Positions 61,732-64,000 of a stretch of DNA of 64,000 nucleotides are shown one piece after another. The DNA is taken from positions 2,480,001-2,544,000 of the forward strand of contig NZ_CP083590.1 in the NCBI RefSeq assembly GCF_020099395.1. Reading direction: 5' to 3'. Positions within the stretch are counted from its first letter, which is position 1. Every line of letters begins with the position of its first letter. The translations under genes were made by a program, and so were the position numbers. This DNA is from Streptomyces mobaraensis. Its GTDB lineage: Bacteria > Actinomycetota > Actinomycetes > Streptomycetales > Streptomycetaceae. The notes beneath the pieces are model-generated. The model searched no databases. It worked only from the letters and a program-made list of their open reading frames with translations, and was not told the origin of the DNA.

Positions 61732-62979
61732 ATGGACGACACCGCGGGCGTGCGGAGCCACGAAGGAACCACTCCGCGGGACGGCCGCCGGCGCCCCGCG
61801 CCCGGCCTGGAACCGGCGCATTCCCCGCGGAAAGTCCTCGCTCACGGCGAGTTGCTGCGCCGCTTCGTCGAGGGCCGGGAAATCCGCCCGGTGCATGTCC
61901 GGCTCGACATCATGGGGCCTTCCGCGATTTCCCGGCCGGAAAGCCGCGGCGGAACGGACGCCGTCGGGCGGGCCGCCGGGAATTCCCCCGCGGAAAGCGC
62001 TCTCCCGACGGCGGAGGCCGCCTCCCTGCTCCGCGGATTCGCGGCTTCCGGCGGCCGGGCAGTGACCTTCCGCGGCATCCGCGAAACCACCCGCCACCCC
62101 GGCTATCCGGCCGTGTGCGACGCGGGGCACGAGGCCGGCCTCCGCCTCGGGCTGGTCACCGACGGCACCCGGCTCGGCCGCCCGGACACGGCCGAGTGCG
62201 TGGCCTCCACCCACACCTGGGTGCGGGTCGCGCTCCCGGCGGGCACCGAGGCCGCCTTCCGGGCCGGCGGTTCCGGTTCCGGCCGGACGACGCTGGCGTC
62301 GCTCCTCGACGACGTCGGCAACCTGCGGCAGTCCGCCATCGACCCGGACTTCCGCATCGGCTTCCACTACGTGGTCACCGCACGCAACAGCGGGGAGATC
62401 CTGGCCGCCGCCCACGCGGCCCGGGAGTCGGGTGCCCACTACATACGCTTCGACACCGGCCCGTACGCCGACCCGTACGCCGTCCCGCTCGACGGCCCTT
62501 ACGGGGACCCGTACGCGGCTCCGGCGGACGTCGCACCGGCCCTGCGCCAGGCCGCCCTGCTGGCGGACGAGGCGTTCGAGGTCCGGCTGCCGCGCCCCGC
62601 CGACGGCGCCCCGAACGGCGACGGCCCGAACGCCGGCTCCACAGACGGCGAAGCCCGCTTCGGCCGCTGCCACTACAGCCGCTTCGCCGCTGCCGTCGAC
62701 GCCCGCGGACACCTCCACCCCTGCCCCCAGGTGAGCCCCGACCCCCGCTACGACCTCGGCGACGTCACCGCCGGCGGCTGGCCGGACGTCCTGGACGGCG
62801 CCGCCCGCGCCGCCTGGCAGGCCACGGACCCGCGGACCACCGCGCTGTGCGGATCCTGCTACTACCGGCCGCAGAACGAGCTGCTGGAGCTGCTGTTCAG
62901 CGGGCGCGTCGCCCTGGAGGACGCGCTGGGGGCGTACGCGGCCGAGGTGCCGTCCACGCTGCACGCGGACTTCCTCTGA
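61732..62979 (+). CDS. Radical-SAM/SPASM-like protein lacking the SAM-cluster cysteines
   Basis: The product has 415 residues after AGAGGA. The sequence follows a radical-SAM barrel: RPVHVRLDIMG (strand 1), ASGGRAVTFRGIRETTRHPGY (where GGGEP is expected), LRLGLVTDGTRLGR, HTWVRVALPAGTEAAF, FHYVVTARNSGEI. But the loop after strand 1 reads PSAISRPESRGG, with no CxxxCxxC. The C-terminal SPASM-like cysteines remain: Cys313, Cys331, Cys373 and Cys376 (CGSCYYRPQNELLEL). It may be a catalytically dead partner or regulator. I know no described role; the stretch 243-262 repeats GPYxDPYAxP twice. Confidence 0.65.
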   Translation: MDDTAGVRSHEGTTPRDGRRRPAPGLEPAHSPRKVLAHGELLRRFVEGREIRPVHVRLDIMGPSAISRPESRGGTDAVGRAAGNSPAESALPTAEAASLLRGFAASGGRAVTFRGIRETTRHPGYPAVCDAGHEAGLRLGLVTDGTRLGRPDTAECVASTHTWVRVALPAGTEAAFRAGGSGSGRTTLASLLDDVGNLRQSAIDPDFRIGFHYVVTARNSGEILAAAHAARESGAHYIRFDTGPYADPYAVPLDGPYGDPYAAPADVAPALRQAALLADEAFEVRLPRPADGAPNGDGPNAGSTDGEARFGRCHYSRFAAAVDARGHLHPCPQVSPDPRYDLGDVTAGGWPDVLDGAARAAWQATDPRTTALCGSCYYRPQNELLELLFSGRVALEDALGAYAAEVPSTLHADFL

Positions 62980-63029
62980 GGCCCGGCGGAGAGATCCGAC
63001 AAAGAAACCCGACGGAGAGGCCCGACAGA

Positions 63030-63404
63030 TCAGCCGTGGCTCGTATCGATCACGCAGAAGCGATTCCCCTCCGGGTCCGCGAGGACGACGAAGTCCGGGT
63101 CCTCCGGATAGCGGTCCCAGTCGACCCGCGCGGCCCCGAGCCCCAGTAGCCGCTCCACCTCCGCCGCCTGCGCGGCCGCGTCGGCGGCGTACAGGTCCAG
63201 GTGGACGCGCGGATACCGCTCGGCGGCCGTTTCGCTGCGCATCAGCGCCAGTTGGACGCCGGTGCCGCCGGCGGCGGGCACCAGGACGGTGAAGGACGCC
63301 TCGACCGTGTCGTCGCGCGGCACGTAGCCGAGGGCCCGGGTCCAGAACCCGGCGGCCCGCTCCATGTCGTCGACGCCAAGGACCACCGATCCGATGCTCA
63401 GCAT
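63030..63404 (-). CDS. VOC-superfamily (glyoxalase-like) protein
   Basis: ATG at 63404 gives 124 residues. The fold has IGSVVLGVDDMERAAGFWTRALGY, HLDLYAADAAAQAAEVERLL, and FVVLADPEGNRFCVIDTSHG. These are the two VOC modules. No specific reaction can be named. It converges on the radical-SAM-like gene with 50 bp between. Confidence 0.88.
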   Translation of the reverse strand: MLSIGSVVLGVDDMERAAGFWTRALGYVPRDDTVEASFTVLVPAAGGTGVQLALMRSETAAERYPRVHLDLYAADAAAQAAEVERLLGLGAARVDWDRYPEDPDFVVLADPEGNRFCVIDTSHG

Positions 63405-63472
63405 CACATGATCATTGCAGACACCACGGACCGCGACAAGGACCGTGTCCCGCCGCCGCGTTGCCCGACGGC

Positions 63473-64000
63473 TCAGCCCCCGGCGAGCAGCGCGGGCAGT
63501 TTCCGCATGTCGTCGAAGACGACCGTGCCGGGCCCCTCGAGCCAGGCGGCGGGCGTCAGCCCGCCGGCGTAGCCGAAGGACCGCATGCCCGCCGCGCGGG
63601 CGGCCCGGACGCCGTACCGGCTGTCCTCGACCACGGCGCACCGGGCCGGGTCGGCGCCCAGGGTCCGGGCGGCGTGCAGGAAGAGGTCCGGGGCGGGCTT
63701 GCCTCGTGCCACGTCCTCGGCCCTGAAGATCCGCCCCTCCGCGAAGAGGCCGTGGAGGCCGGTGAGCCGCAGGTTCTGCCGGATGGCGGTGTGATCGCCG
63801 TTGGAGGCGACGCAGAAGGGGAGGTCCAGTTCCCCCAGCGCCTCGGCGACGCCCTCCACGGCCGCCAACTCGGCGGCGAACGCGTCCACGTAGCGCTGCT
63901 CGTACGGCTTCCACCAGTCGGCGGGCAGCGGCCGGCCGAGGCGTTCCGCGACCGCCTCCCGCATGATCTCCGCCGGGGACCCCACGAACCTCTCGATGAT
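63473..64000 (-). CDS. HAD-superfamily hydrolase (5' end outside window)
   Basis: The frame is open to the right edge, so at least the first part of the gene with the DxD nucleophile is missing; 175 residues are seen. [18 protein letters not shown] is motif [20 protein letters not shown] is the lysine motif III, and [19 protein letters not shown] is motif IV. This is the pattern of beta-phosphoglucomutase or phosphoglycolate-type HAD enzymes. Confidence 0.88.
   Translation of the reverse strand: MIERFVGSPAEIMREAVAERLGRPLPADWWKPYEQRYVDAFAAELAAVEGVAEALGELDLPFCVASNGDHTAIRQNLRLTGLHGLFAEGRIFRAEDVARGKPAPDLFLHAARTLGADPARCAVVEDSRYGVRAARAAGMRSFGYAGGLTPAAWLEGPGTVVFDDMRKLPALLAGG

Overview
The window is high-GC actinobacterial DNA and almost certainly comes from a Streptomyces chromosome. 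Three observations support this: the strong third-position GC bias; many GTG/TTG starts and leaderless-looking starts; and a gene order that I recognise from memory as the conserved core around dasR-dasABC-nagB, a PdtaS-like sensor kinase, wblE, sigH with its anti-sigma gene, sodN-sodX, and the malic enzyme of S. coelicolor (roughly SCO5231 to SCO5262). Blocks that look strain-variable interrupt this core.

Layout. 1-8.7 kb (minus strand): a biological-conflict-type locus. It encodes a Trypco1-like small protein, a trypsin-like protease fused to a VMAP-C-like region, a MoxR AAA ATPase, a SAV_2336-type protein with a vWA-like core, an 80-residue FxsA-like RiPP precursor containing a TTA codon, and a HExxH-type peptide hydroxylase cut by the window edge. 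8.9-16.6 kb: a small DUF6104 protein, an unknown protein, a DUF4097/PadR operon, a secreted GH5 glycosidase, an MDR oxidoreductase, a family of intergenic repeats and malic enzyme. 17-22 kb: a polar amino-acid ABC importer, a CGNR-type regulator, and nickel superoxide dismutase with its maturation protease. 22-25 kb: a Ro60/TROVE protein preceded by a 760-bp gene-free stretch. That stretch folds into Y-RNA-like elements, two of them with circularly permuted tRNA-like modules. 25-31 kb: regulator/transporter pairs (LysR-MFS, MarR-EamA) and a HAD phosphatase. 30.5-41.7 kb: an ArsR plus MgtA-like P-type ATPase pair, a TPM-like membrane protein, an LCP cell-wall ligase, TatA, alkaline phosphatase, a KAS III-like enzyme, a VOC protein and an AraC regulator. 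41.7-50.4 kb: glutaminase, an amidase, a PLP enzyme, a Na+/H+ antiporter, the sigH module and a diacylglycerol-kinase-like enzyme. 50.7-61.6 kb: wblE, the sensor kinase, a TetR/SDR pair and the chitin/GlcNAc regulon (nagB, GH3 hexosaminidase, dasC-B-A, dasR) with DasR operators. 61.7-64 kb: a radical-SAM-like protein that has lost its cluster-binding cysteines, a VOC protein and a truncated HAD hydrolase.

How the parts work together. DasR represses dasA and nagB through dre sites until aminosugar phosphates accumulate. DasABC imports chitooligosaccharides, the GH3 enzyme trims them, and NagB feeds GlcN-6-P into glycolysis. SigH with its anti-sigma, WblE and the sensor kinase form a stress/development block. 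The best candidates for undescribed biology are the RiPP-linked conflict locus, the Y-RNA array upstream of Ro60, and the cysteine-less radical-SAM homologue. Family names come from memory of protein families; no search was run.
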